Shown here: one piece after another, positions 45,655 through 54,722 of the stretch
How the letters are laid out: every line of letters starts with the position of its first letter
Position numbering within the stretch: position 1 is the first letter of the stretch
Source: Peristeroidobacter soli
GTDB lineage: Bacteria; Pseudomonadota; Gammaproteobacteria; Steroidobacterales; Steroidobacteraceae
Direction of reading: 5' to 3'
Length of the DNA stretch: 64,000 nt
Assembly: GCF_004138485.1 (NCBI RefSeq)
Contig: NZ_RYEV01000003.1
Coordinates: forward strand, 744,001-808,000
Notes under the pieces: generated by a model
Databases searched by the model: none
Seen by the model: the letters and a program-made list of their open reading frames with translations, nothing else
Told to the model about the DNA's origin: nothing
Made by a program: the position numbers and the translations under genes

Positions 45655-47541
45655 TTACCGTGTCGACGCGGTAGCCGCAGTGCCGAGCGGAAGCGCGCGA
45701 CCGCCGGAGACTTGGGCCCAGTCGAGCTCGCGTTTGACGTGGCCTTTCTCGTCGATGGACAGCAGGCCTGTCATGCCTGGAATCGCGTGCGCGGAGCCGA
45801 ACTGGCCGGCTTTGAGGAGCGGCACGATGCGGCAGGCATCGAAGCCGAACGCATATAAACGACCACGGCCGCGGGCGCGGACGGGCCAGTGACGGGTGAG
45901 GGCGCTGCGCAGTTGAGTGGAGGCGGCGTCGGGGGAAATGACCCAGGGCATGTCCGGGAAGATCACGCCTTCGAGGTCATTGTTTGCTTGAGTGTCGGGC
46001 TCGAAGATATCCGACGTCGCGTAGATCGGCAGATCTTCGGCGAGATGGAACTTCAGGCCCGGGCGCAGCGATCGCCCCTGCACCGGCTGCGCGCCAACAA
46101 AGACAAACTGCGCATCACCCCGGCGACGCGGCTCGAATTCCATTCGCGTGCCGAGCGTCGCGAACAATGCGTTCGCACGAGCGCGGCTTTCGTTGATCAA
46201 CAACAACTCAGTGATGGGCTGAGAGTAATCGCGCGCGGACGGGTCATAAAACTTCATGCCCGCGATCTGGCCGCCCAGCGTCTTCAGCTCGGTATCGAAC
46301 GCGCGATACACGCGCTGACCCCATTCGTTATTCGGCAGCAGCACCAGCCCACGCATGCGCCCATCGGCCGTCACGCGTTGAGCAACCTGTCGCGCCTCTT
46401 CTTCCGGGTCGAGTGAGTACTGAAACAACAACGGCGGCGAAGCAACGTTCTCCGCCGTCTGATTCAAAGCAAGAGTCAGCACGGAGACCTCGCCCGAGCT
46501 GGCGATCGCCGTGACTTCATCTTTCGTCAGCGGACCCACGATGAACTGCGCGCCATCGGTAACAGCTTTGCGATAGGCAGTGGTCGCGCCCATTTCCGCC
46601 GAGTCATAAACATTCAACAGCGGCCGGCGACTCGCGTCCTGCTGAAGCAATGCCGCGAGGAAACCATCGCGCACCGCCATGCCCGCCGCCTGCTGACGGC
46701 CGGACAGCGGCAGTATCAACGCGATCTGGGTTGGATAAGTCAGCCCGACGCCGAGCTGCGGTAGCACGTCTTCAGTGATCAACGAATTCGCCGGATGGGT
46801 CGGATAGCGGCTGCGCCACTGCGCAATGTCTTCGTTCGCCGCGAACGGATTGCGCGCCGTCACGAGCGCCGCGCGACCCAGATCGAGCCAGCCTGCGAGC
46901 GTCTGACTCGCATTGGCCGGCGGCGTGAAATCAGCATTGCTCGCCGCGCTCTTCTGCAAGCCCTGCCAGATCATCCGCTGATTCGCGCGAATATCATCCT
47001 TGCTCGTCAACGCCCGCTCGCGCTCCAGCGCGGCACTGACCGCAGCGGCAGGGCGATTCAAAGCAAACAACGAGCGCGCGCGCAGCTCCAACACGTCGGA
47101 CGACAGCTCGCTGGGAATAGGCTGAGGAATGCGATCCAGCTCCGCGAGCGCCTTGTCACCACGGCCGGCACGTAGCGCGAGCTCAGCGGTGACCAGCGAA
47201 CGCAGACCAAAATCGGCGCGAGGCAGCGACGGGCTGACTTGATTCAACAGGTTCGTGGCTTGCGCAGTGTCATCGGCGCGTACTGATTCGCGAGAGGCAC
47301 GCAGGAGGAAGCGATCGCGCAGGTCGCCGGGCGACTGCGCAGCCAGAGCTTCGTACGCGCGGGAGGCGCCTTTGTGGTCGCCCTTGCGGGATAGGGCCTC
47401 GGCCTGATCGACTTGCCGGTCGGCGGAAGCGCTCGGGCTTTCCGGGGCGACGGGCTGGACTTCGCATGCGCTGAGCCCGATCGCCAGTATGATGGAGCCG
47501 ATCCAGGTCATCGCGAATCGAGCCGTCTTTGTGCCATTCAT
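45655..47541 (-). CDS. lpoA: Penicillin-binding protein activator LpoA/LppC family lipoprotein
   Basis: Start MNGTKTARFAMTWIGSIILAIGLSACEVQP; 'QIALILPLSGRQQAAGMAVRDGFLAALLQQ', 'NEWGQRVYRAFDTELKTLGGQIAG'; next to rsmI and near yraN. Confidence 0.93.
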   Translation of the reverse strand: MNGTKTARFAMTWIGSIILAIGLSACEVQPVAPESPSASADRQVDQAEALSRKGDHKGASRAYEALAAQSPGDLRDRFLLRASRESVRADDTAQATNLLNQVSPSLPRADFGLRSLVTAELALRAGRGDKALAELDRIPQPIPSELSSDVLELRARSLFALNRPAAAVSAALERERALTSKDDIRANQRMIWQGLQKSAASNADFTPPANASQTLAGWLDLGRAALVTARNPFAANEDIAQWRSRYPTHPANSLITEDVLPQLGVGLTYPTQIALILPLSGRQQAAGMAVRDGFLAALLQQDASRRPLLNVYDSAEMGATTAYRKAVTDGAQFIVGPLTKDEVTAIASSGEVSVLTLALNQTAENVASPPLLFQYSLDPEEEARQVAQRVTADGRMRGLVLLPNNEWGQRVYRAFDTELKTLGGQIAGMKFYDPSARDYSQPITELLLINESRARANALFATLGTRMEFEPRRRGDAQFVFVGAQPVQGRSLRPGLKFHLAEDLPIYATSDIFEPDTQANNDLEGVIFPDMPWVISPDAASTQLRSALTRHWPVRARGRGRLYAFGFDACRIVPLLKAGQFGSAHAIPGMTGLLSIDEKGHVKRELDWAQVSGGRALPLGTAATASTR

Positions 47542-47677
47542 TTCCACTGCAACCTCTCGGCGTGAGCCGCGGACGGCATTATAGAAGTTATGGATACCCA
47601 ATCGTGAAACCCTCGCGCAGCGGCTTGATTAAGTTGGTCTTGCGACCAGTGGCATCGTCGAGTTCGGGGTAGTCGAA

Positions 47678-48571
47678 ATGTCCGGCAGTGAGTTTATCGC
47701 CTCAGGTTTTAGCACCGAGGTGGCGGCGGGAACGCTATACGTCGTGGCCACGCCCATTGGCAATCTCGGCGACCTCAGCGCGCGGGCGCGCGAGGTGTTG
47801 TCGGGCGTTCAGCTGATCGCAGCTGAAGATACGCGGCACACCCGACAATTGTTGCAAGCGTTCGGGATCGATACTGCGCTTACTTCGTTGCACGAACACA
47901 ACGAGATGCACAAGAGCGAGACGCTCATCACACGATTGCTCGCGGGCGAATCGATCGCGCTGGTCTCCGATGCGGGCACGCCGTTGATCAGCGATCCGGG
48001 GTTCGATCTGGTCGCGATGGCGCGCGCGCGGGGTGTTTCGATTGCCGTAGTACCCGGGCCATGCGCGGCGATCGCGGCGTTGTCGATCGCTGGATTGCCC
48101 ACCGATCGATTCGTTTTCGAAGGCTTTTTGCCCGCGAAAAACGCGGCTCGCGTGGCGCGGCTGCGTGCGCTCGCGAGTGAAGAACGTACGATGATCTTCT
48201 ACGAAGCGCCGCATCGCTTGCTCGAAGTGTTGCGCGACATGGCGGCGGAGTTGGGCGGTGAGCGTGCGGCGTCGGTGAGTCGTGAACTCACCAAACGTTT
48301 CGAGACGACCTACACCGGAACGCTGGCGCAATTGAGCGAAATCGCCGAAAAAAACGCCGATATGTCACGCGGCGAGATCGTGATCATCGTCAGCGGCAAT
48401 CCCGCTGAGACGAGCGCGGCGCAGAGTCTGAACGCGGATCAGCTGCTGCGCGCGTTGCTGGATGAGCTCTCGCCATCGCAGGCCGCGAAAGTCGCCGCCA
48501 AGCTGAGCGGGGAAAAACGCAGCGACCTGTACGCGCGGGCCATGCAATTGAGCGGCAAGCGCGAGGAATAG
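47678..48571 (+). CDS. rsmI: 16S rRNA (cytidine1402-2'-O)-methyltransferase
   Basis: 'GTLYVVATPIGNLGDLSARAREVLSGVQLIAAEDTRHTRQLLQAFGI', 'ALVSDAGTPLISDPGF'. Confidence 0.96.
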   Translation: MSGSEFIASGFSTEVAAGTLYVVATPIGNLGDLSARAREVLSGVQLIAAEDTRHTRQLLQAFGIDTALTSLHEHNEMHKSETLITRLLAGESIALVSDAGTPLISDPGFDLVAMARARGVSIAVVPGPCAAIAALSIAGLPTDRFVFEGFLPAKNAARVARLRALASEERTMIFYEAPHRLLEVLRDMAAELGGERAASVSRELTKRFETTYTGTLAQLSEIAEKNADMSRGEIVIIVSGNPAETSAAQSLNADQLLRALLDELSPSQAAKVAAKLSGEKRSDLYARAMQLSGKREE

Positions 48572-48595
48572 CTCGCGATTCGGTATGATGCGCGC

Positions 48596-48974
<379 letters not shown>

Positions 48975-48987
48975 ATTTCCCACCTCG

Positions 48988-49113
48988 AACCCGCCCATTA
49001 CCGCCTTCGGCGGTTCGGGCTGCCATGGCAAGCCAGCGCCGCTTCCTTAACCCCGCCCATCACCGCCTTCGGCGGCTAGGGCTGCCACGCCAAGCAAACG
49101 CCGCCGCTTTCAT
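48988..49113. repeat. Two tandem approx 61-65-nt repeats downstream of rnpB, each with CCGCCTTCGGCGG hairpin
   Basis: AACCCGCCCATTACCGCCTTCGGCGGTTCGGGCTGCCATGGCAAGCCAGCGCCGCTTCCTT followed by AACCCCGCCCATCACCGCCTTCGGCGGCTAGGGCTGCCACGCCAAGCAAACGCCGCCGCTTTCAT. Confidence 0.8.
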
Positions 49114-49185
49114 CAGTCGCCTCCACGGCTTGAGACGGAGACCTCGGCTCGGCCGGCGTTCGCCTCCACCGCCAGCGGCGGAGGA

Positions 49186-49322
49186 CAGGGTGAGGTTCCT
49201 CCTTCCGGCAGCTTTTCGGCACAGGGACGGGGCCGAAACAGCAGGGCTCACCATGGACGTGCGGTGAGGAGCGCAATGCGCTCCGGCCGGCGCCCGGTGC
49301 CGGAAGGAGGAACCTCATCCTG
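49186..49322. repeat. 137-nt structured element: 25-bp outer inverted repeat enclosing several hairpins
   Basis: CAGGGTGAGGTTCCTCCTTCCGGCA (49186-49210) vs TGCCGGAAGGAGGAACCTCATCCTG (49298-49322), one G/A difference; inner TTTCGGC/GCCGAAA, CTCACC/GGTGAG, GAGCGC/GCGCTC. Confidence 0.75.
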
Positions 49323-49700
49323 GCCTTCGCGAGCCACCGACGCCCTCCGAAAGAACCTTTAAAAATAAATAAACGCTGTTCAGGCCGCAGCTCTGGCTAC
49401 TGGGCGATTTATCCATGACTGTCGATAAATTCCTGACGAAAATGCCAAGCACAATTGGCCCGATTTAAACCTCTAAGCGGCCGCCTTCCGCCCCTCGATT
49501 GCGCATTTCCGCGCGTTAAGGTTTTCCCTGTACTGGTTGGAATCACAGGTGCGGGCAAACCCTGGTATTCGTGCAACGCCACGCAAAGAACGTTTCCTAA
49601 CCCACTGATTTCTGTCAGACCAGTTTTGTCCAGTTTCGGGGTGGGTCCCAGCTTAACGTTCTAAGTGCCTGTCGCTAAACAGGAAATGCCCCAGATTTTT

Positions 49701-49729
49701 TTGACCCGCGACACAACGGTACCTATAGT
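49701..49729 (+). promoter_or_regulatory. Sigma70-type promoter for dcw cluster (TTGACC-17-TATAGT)
   Basis: -35 TTGACC 49701-49706, -10 TATAGT 49724-49729, 17-bp spacer. Confidence 0.75.
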
Positions 49730-49737
49730 GCAAATCG

Positions 49738-49762
49738 GTGGGAAAAAGTGGGAACACGTGGG
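49738..49762 (+). promoter_or_regulatory. MraZ operator: three GTGGG direct repeats with 10-bp periodicity
   Basis: GTGGGaaaaaGTGGGaacacGTGGG immediately upstream of mraZ. Confidence 0.88.
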
Positions 49763-49772
49763 TTGATGGGGC

Positions 49773-50228
49773 ATGTTCAGGGGCGCAAACAAGGTCACTC
49801 TCGATAGCAAGGGCAGGCTCGCCATGCCCACGCGCTATCGCGAGCGCATCGTGGAGCGCTCCAACGGCCGGCTGATCGCGACGGTGGATCGCGCCGACCG
49901 GTGTCTGCTCATTTATCCGCTGCCGGAGTGGGAAGAGATCGAGCTGAAGTTGCGTCGTCTGCCGACCTTGAATCCGGTCGCGCGCAGGCTGCAGCGATTG
50001 ATGATCGGTCACGCGACGGACCTGGAGCTGGACTCCAGCGGCCGCATCCTGATTCCACCGAGCTTGCGTGAGTACGCGACGCTGTCGCGGACCGCGATGC
50101 TGATCGGTCAGGGCAACCGGTTCGAGTTGTGGGACGAGGCGTTGTGGAACGACAGCCGCGAGCAGTGGCTGAAGGTCGACGAATCCGCCGAGGAGCTGCC
50201 GCCCGAGCTCGAATCGTTGTCGTTGTAA
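49773..50228 (+). CDS. mraZ: Transcriptional regulator MraZ
   Basis: 'MFRGANKVTLDSKGRLAMPTRYRERI', first gene of dcw cluster. Confidence 0.97.
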   Translation: MFRGANKVTLDSKGRLAMPTRYRERIVERSNGRLIATVDRADRCLLIYPLPEWEEIELKLRRLPTLNPVARRLQRLMIGHATDLELDSSGRILIPPSLREYATLSRTAMLIGQGNRFELWDEALWNDSREQWLKVDESAEELPPELESLSL

Positions 50229-50237
50229 GGGCCGGCC

Positions 50238-51167
50238 ATGTTGTCGCACACGCCGGTGCTTCTGCAGGAAGTGCTGGCCGCGCTCGATATTCGCGAGGGC
50301 GGCCGCTATCTCGACGCAACGTTCGGTCGCGGCGGTCACAGCGCCGCGATTCTGGAGCGGGTCGGGCCGCACGGAGCGGTGATCGCATTCGATCGGGACC
50401 CGGCGGCGATCGCGGCCGGGCGCGAGCGCTTCGCCAACGATGGGCGGATGACTTTGGTGAGCAGTGCGTTTTCGCGGTTGGGCTCGGTGGTGACGCAGAT
50501 GGGGCTGGCAGGCGCCATCGATGGCGTGCTGCTCGATCTCGGCGTGTCGTCGCCGCAGCTGGATGACGCCGCGCGAGGGTTCAGCTTCACGCAGGACGGG
50601 CCGCTCGACATGCGCATGGATGTTTCATCCGGCACGACCGCGGCGGAGTTCATCGCGAAGACGCCCGAGCACGAGCTTGCTCGCGTGATTCGCGATTTCG
50701 GTGAGGAGAAGTTTGCGAAGCGCATCGCGCGCGCCATCGTGAGTGCGCGTCGCGAGGCGCCGATTGTCAGCACGTTGCGACTCGCGGCAATCGTTTCGCA
50801 GGCGAATCCCAAGTGGGAGCCGGGCAAACACCCGGCGACGCGTACGTTTCAGGCCATTCGTATTCAGGTGAATCAGGAGTTCGAGGAAATCCGGGCCGCG
50901 TTGGCCGGCAGCCTCATTGCATTGGCGCCGCACGGGCGGTTGTGCGCCATCAGTTTTCATTCGCTCGAAGACAGCATCGTCAAACGATTCATGCAGGAGC
51001 AGTCGCAGGAAGATCCCGTGTACGCCGGCTTGCCCGACGTGCCTGCGCACGCCCGTCCGAAACTGCGCCGCATCGGTAAAGCCATTCATCCGAGCGAAGC
51101 GGAAGTCGCTGTGAATCCTCGTGCGCGCAGCTCTGTGCTGCGAGTCGCCGAAAGGGTGGCGGCATGA
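50238..51167 (+). CDS. rsmH: 16S rRNA (cytosine1402-N4)-methyltransferase
   Basis: 'HTPVLLQEVLAALDIREGGRYLDATFGRGGHS', 'GVLLDLGVSSPQLDDAARGFSF'. Confidence 0.97.
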   Translation: MLSHTPVLLQEVLAALDIREGGRYLDATFGRGGHSAAILERVGPHGAVIAFDRDPAAIAAGRERFANDGRMTLVSSAFSRLGSVVTQMGLAGAIDGVLLDLGVSSPQLDDAARGFSFTQDGPLDMRMDVSSGTTAAEFIAKTPEHELARVIRDFGEEKFAKRIARAIVSARREAPIVSTLRLAAIVSQANPKWEPGKHPATRTFQAIRIQVNQEFEEIRAALAGSLIALAPHGRLCAISFHSLEDSIVKRFMQEQSQEDPVYAGLPDVPAHARPKLRRIGKAIHPSEAEVAVNPRARSSVLRVAERVAA

Positions 51168-51430
51168 GCAACCGGCTCGGCATGGCCGTGTTGTGGATGG
51201 CGCTGCTTGCGGCTGCCATTGCTGTCGTGTGGAGCAAGCACGAGGCGCGCAGTTTGTTCATCGAGCTGCAGCGTCTGAATGCGGAGCGCGACCGGCTCGA
51301 TATCGAATGGGGCCAGTTGAAGCTGGAGCAGAGCGCTTTTTCGATGCACGGGCGAGTCGAGCAGGCAGCGCGCGTGAATCTGCAGATGGTCGTGCCGCGG
51401 CCTGACGAAGTCCGGATCGTGAAGCCATGA
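51164..51430 (+). CDS. ftsL: Cell division protein FtsL
   Basis: Short single-TM coiled-coil protein between rsmH and ftsI. Confidence 0.92.
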   Translation: MSNRLGMAVLWMALLAAAIAVVWSKHEARSLFIELQRLNAERDRLDIEWGQLKLEQSAFSMHGRVEQAARVNLQMVVPRPDEVRIVKP

Positions 51431-53154
51431 TCCGTCGCGACGAAGGCAAACATTTCTCTCCGGAGCAGTATCGCGGGCGACTGCGATTCGTGCTCGGCAC
51501 GCTGGTGCTGATTGCCACCGGCCTGGTCGCGCGCGCGGTGGATTTGCAGGTGCTCGACGAAGGGTTTCTGGAAGGCCAGGGCGACGCTCGCTACACGCGT
51601 ATCGCCAAGCTGACCGCGAATCGCGGCGGCATCTACGACCGCAACGGCGAACCGTTGGCGGCGAGCACGCCGGTCGACACCGTGTGGGCCTGCCCGCCGG
51701 AAGTCATGAAGGCCGCGGATCAGATTCCGCGTCTGGCCGAAGCTTTGAATCGCGACAAGCGCTGGGTGACGCAGCTCATCACCAGCAACCTGGATCGCGA
51801 GTTCGTCTATCTGGTGCGCCACATGCGCCCGAGCGACGCCGCGCAGGTCAAGGAATTGAAGATTCCCGGCGTGTACCTGCAGCGTGAGTACCAGCGCTTC
51901 TATCCGGCCGGCGAAGTCACGGGCCATCTGCTCGGCTTCACCAAGAAGTACGACGACATCGGTCAGGAAGGACTGGAGCTGGCGTACGACCGTTGGCTCG
52001 GCGCCGAAGCGGGCGCGAAGCGCGTCATTCAGGATCGGCTCGGCCGCACGGTGGAAGACGTCGAAAGCATCCGCGCGCCGCATCCGGGTGGCGATCTGAT
52101 CACCAGTATCGATCTGCGCATCCAGTACCTGGCCTATCGCGAACTGAAGGCAGCGGTTCAGGAGCACGGCGCCAAGGCCGGCACTGTGATCGTGCTCGAC
52201 ATCGAAACCGGCGAAGTGCTGGCCATGGTCAATCAGCCGGCTTACAACCCGAACGATCGCGATCAAGTCGCGGCCGCGCGCTATCGCAACCGTGCCGCCA
52301 CCGACATCTTCGAGCCGGGCTCGAGCATCAAGCCGTTCGTCGCCGCCGCCGGTGTCGCGTCCGGGCGCTATCACGGCAACACCATCATCGATACCTCGCC
52401 GGGTTTCGTGCAGGTGGGCATCAAGCGAATTCCGGACAAGCACAACCTCGGCCCGATCACGCTGACCACGGTGCTGGCGAAGTCGAGCAACGTCGGCATG
52501 ACCAAGATGGCCATGAACCTGTCGCCCAAATCCATGTACGACATGCTGCATGCGTTCGGCTTCGGTCAGGTGACGGGCAGCGGGTTCCCCGGCGAATCGG
52601 CGGGCTTGCTCAATGAATCCTCGCACTGGCGCAAGATCGGCCAGGCGACCATCTCTTATGGATATGGATTGTCGGTGACGCCGCTGCAGTTGGTGCGCGC
52701 TTACGCGACGCTCGGTGCGTACGGCGTGAAGCGGCCTGTGACATTGCGCAAGGTCGAAGAGCCGGTGCCGGGCGAGCAGGTCATCGATCCGCGTGTTGCC
52801 AAAGAACTGCTCGAAATGATGGAGAGCGTCGTGTCGGCTGAAGGCAGCGGCAATCGTGCCGCGCTGGTCGGTTACCGCGTGGCCGGCAAGACCGGAACGG
52901 CGTGGACCGCCGACGGCGGCGCCTATTCGCAGGACCGTTACAAAGCTTCGTTCGGTGGCGTCGTGCCGGCCAGCCATCCGCGGCTGGCGGCGCTGGTCGT
53001 GATCGACGAGCCGAGCGGCAAGAAATTCTACGGCGGCGACGTGGCCGCTCCCGTGTTCGCCAATGTCATGGCGGGCGCGTTGCGTTTGATGGGCGTGCCT
53101 CCCGATGGGCTCGATCGAGTGCCTGCCACGACGCTGGTTCAGGCCAATCCATGA
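51427..53154 (+). CDS. ftsI: Peptidoglycan D,D-transpeptidase FtsI (PBP3)
   Basis: 'NRGGIYDRNGEPLAAS', 'EPGSSIKPFV', 'KSSNVGM', 'VAGKTGTA'. Confidence 0.97.
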   Translation: MIRRDEGKHFSPEQYRGRLRFVLGTLVLIATGLVARAVDLQVLDEGFLEGQGDARYTRIAKLTANRGGIYDRNGEPLAASTPVDTVWACPPEVMKAADQIPRLAEALNRDKRWVTQLITSNLDREFVYLVRHMRPSDAAQVKELKIPGVYLQREYQRFYPAGEVTGHLLGFTKKYDDIGQEGLELAYDRWLGAEAGAKRVIQDRLGRTVEDVESIRAPHPGGDLITSIDLRIQYLAYRELKAAVQEHGAKAGTVIVLDIETGEVLAMVNQPAYNPNDRDQVAAARYRNRAATDIFEPGSSIKPFVAAAGVASGRYHGNTIIDTSPGFVQVGIKRIPDKHNLGPITLTTVLAKSSNVGMTKMAMNLSPKSMYDMLHAFGFGQVTGSGFPGESAGLLNESSHWRKIGQATISYGYGLSVTPLQLVRAYATLGAYGVKRPVTLRKVEEPVPGEQVIDPRVAKELLEMMESVVSAEGSGNRAALVGYRVAGKTGTAWTADGGAYSQDRYKASFGGVVPASHPRLAALVVIDEPSGKKFYGGDVAAPVFANVMAGALRLMGVPPDGLDRVPATTLVQANP

Positions 53155-54722
53155 GGAATGCCGCCGCAAAGATCACCATGAACAGCCGGGTTGACAACGT
53201 CCGCACCAAGAATCTGCGAGAGCTGCTCGCGGACAGCGGCGTGTCGTCCGTCGATTTCGTGCCGCCCGATCTGGAGATCACCGATCTCACACTCGACAGT
53301 CGCGCGGTGACGCCGGGTGCTGCGTTCGTCGCGCTGCCGGGCACGCGGACTCATGGCATCGGCTTCGCAGCCCAAGCGGTGAGTGCTGGCGCTGCCGCCA
53401 TTCTTTGGGAGCCGGTGGATGGAGTGATTCCGCCGCGCTTGCCCGAGGATGTGTCGCTGATCGGCATTCCCCGTCTGACGGCCTGGCTGGGGGCCATCGC
53501 GGATTGGTTCTTCGAAGCGCCGTCGGCGCGCGTGCGTGTCATCGGTGTCACCGGCACCAATGGCAAAACCACTACGGCGCATGTCATTGCCGCCGCCTTG
53601 CAACAGCTGAATGTGACTTCCGGTTACGCCGGCACGCTCGGTTACGGCCGGGTCGGCGCGCTGCATTCGGGTTCGCTGACGACGCCGGATGTCATCACGG
53701 TGCATCGGCAGATCGCCGAACTCCGCGATGAGGGTGTGCGTTGCCTCGGCATGGAAGTGTCCTCGCATGCGCTCCATCAGCATCGCGTCAACGCTGTGCG
53801 GTTCGACACTGCGGTCTTCACCAACCTCACTCGCGATCATCTCGACTATCACGGCACGCTCGAAGCGTACGGCGAAGCCAAGGCACATCTGTTTCGCTGG
53901 CCGTCGCTGCGCTATTCCATCGTGAATGTGGACGATCCGTTCGGCCGCGAGATCGCGACCCGGGTTGCCCACACCTGTCTGGTGGTGCTCAGCCGGGCGG
54001 GTGACATTCAGCTCGATCCGCGTTGGCGCAGCGACAAGGGCGAAGTGAAGCGCTTGTTCGCGCGCCGCGTGACCGCCGCGCCGAATGGCCTGGACATCGA
54101 GTTCGATGGCAGCTGGGGGGCGGCGACGCTGCGTTCGCAGTTCGTCGGCGACTTCAACGTCGAGAACTTGCTGGCGGTGCTGGCGACGTTGCTGACCAGT
54201 GGCGCGTCGCTGCAAGACGCGATCGCTGCGCTCGAAAAGTGCGGTCCGCCGCCGGGTCGCATGGAGACGATCACGGCGCCGAACCGGCCGCTCGCCATCG
54301 TCGACTACGCGCACACGCCGGACGCATTGGAAAAGGCATTGCAGGCCGTGCGCAAGCATCGCACTGGCAAATTGGTTTGTGTGTTCGGTTGCGGCGGTGA
54401 CCGTGACGCGGGCAAGCGTCCCTTGATGGGCGCGATCGCCGAGCGTCTCGCCGATCGAATCGTCATCACCGACGACAACCCGCGCACCGAGAACGGTGAC
54501 ACGATCGTCGCCGACATCCTCAAAGGTCTAACTCGTCCCGACGCCGCGATCGTCGAGCGCGATCGCGCCGCTGCGATCCATCGCGCGATTGCCGAAAGCG
54601 CGGCTACCGACGTTGTGCTGATCGCCGGCAAAGGGCACGAGGACTATCAGATCGTGGGCGCCGAACGTCGTTCGTTCAGCGATCGCGAACAGGCGCTGCA
54701 AGCGCTTGGGAGGCAGTCATGA
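53151..54722 (+). CDS. murE: UDP-MurNAc-L-Ala-D-Glu:meso-DAP ligase
   Basis: 'VIGVTGTNGKTTTAHVIAAAL', 'TNLTRDHLDYHGTLEAYGEAKAHLF', 'DDNPRTENGDTIVADIL'. Confidence 0.97.
   Translation: MRNAAAKITMNSRVDNVRTKNLRELLADSGVSSVDFVPPDLEITDLTLDSRAVTPGAAFVALPGTRTHGIGFAAQAVSAGAAAILWEPVDGVIPPRLPEDVSLIGIPRLTAWLGAIADWFFEAPSARVRVIGVTGTNGKTTTAHVIAAALQQLNVTSGYAGTLGYGRVGALHSGSLTTPDVITVHRQIAELRDEGVRCLGMEVSSHALHQHRVNAVRFDTAVFTNLTRDHLDYHGTLEAYGEAKAHLFRWPSLRYSIVNVDDPFGREIATRVAHTCLVVLSRAGDIQLDPRWRSDKGEVKRLFARRVTAAPNGLDIEFDGSWGAATLRSQFVGDFNVENLLAVLATLLTSGASLQDAIAALEKCGPPPGRMETITAPNRPLAIVDYAHTPDALEKALQAVRKHRTGKLVCVFGCGGDRDAGKRPLMGAIAERLADRIVITDDNPRTENGDTIVADILKGLTRPDAAIVERDRAAAIHRAIAESAATDVVLIAGKGHEDYQIVGAERRSFSDREQALQALGRQS

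Noticed and set aside
49407-49430. ATTTATC-N10-GATAAAT dyad between rnpB and mraZ
   Set aside because: Only 7-bp arms in an AT-richer spacer; insufficient evidence for an operator
50989-53169. 726-aa minus-strand ORF
   Set aside because: Fully antisense to ftsI; shadow ORF
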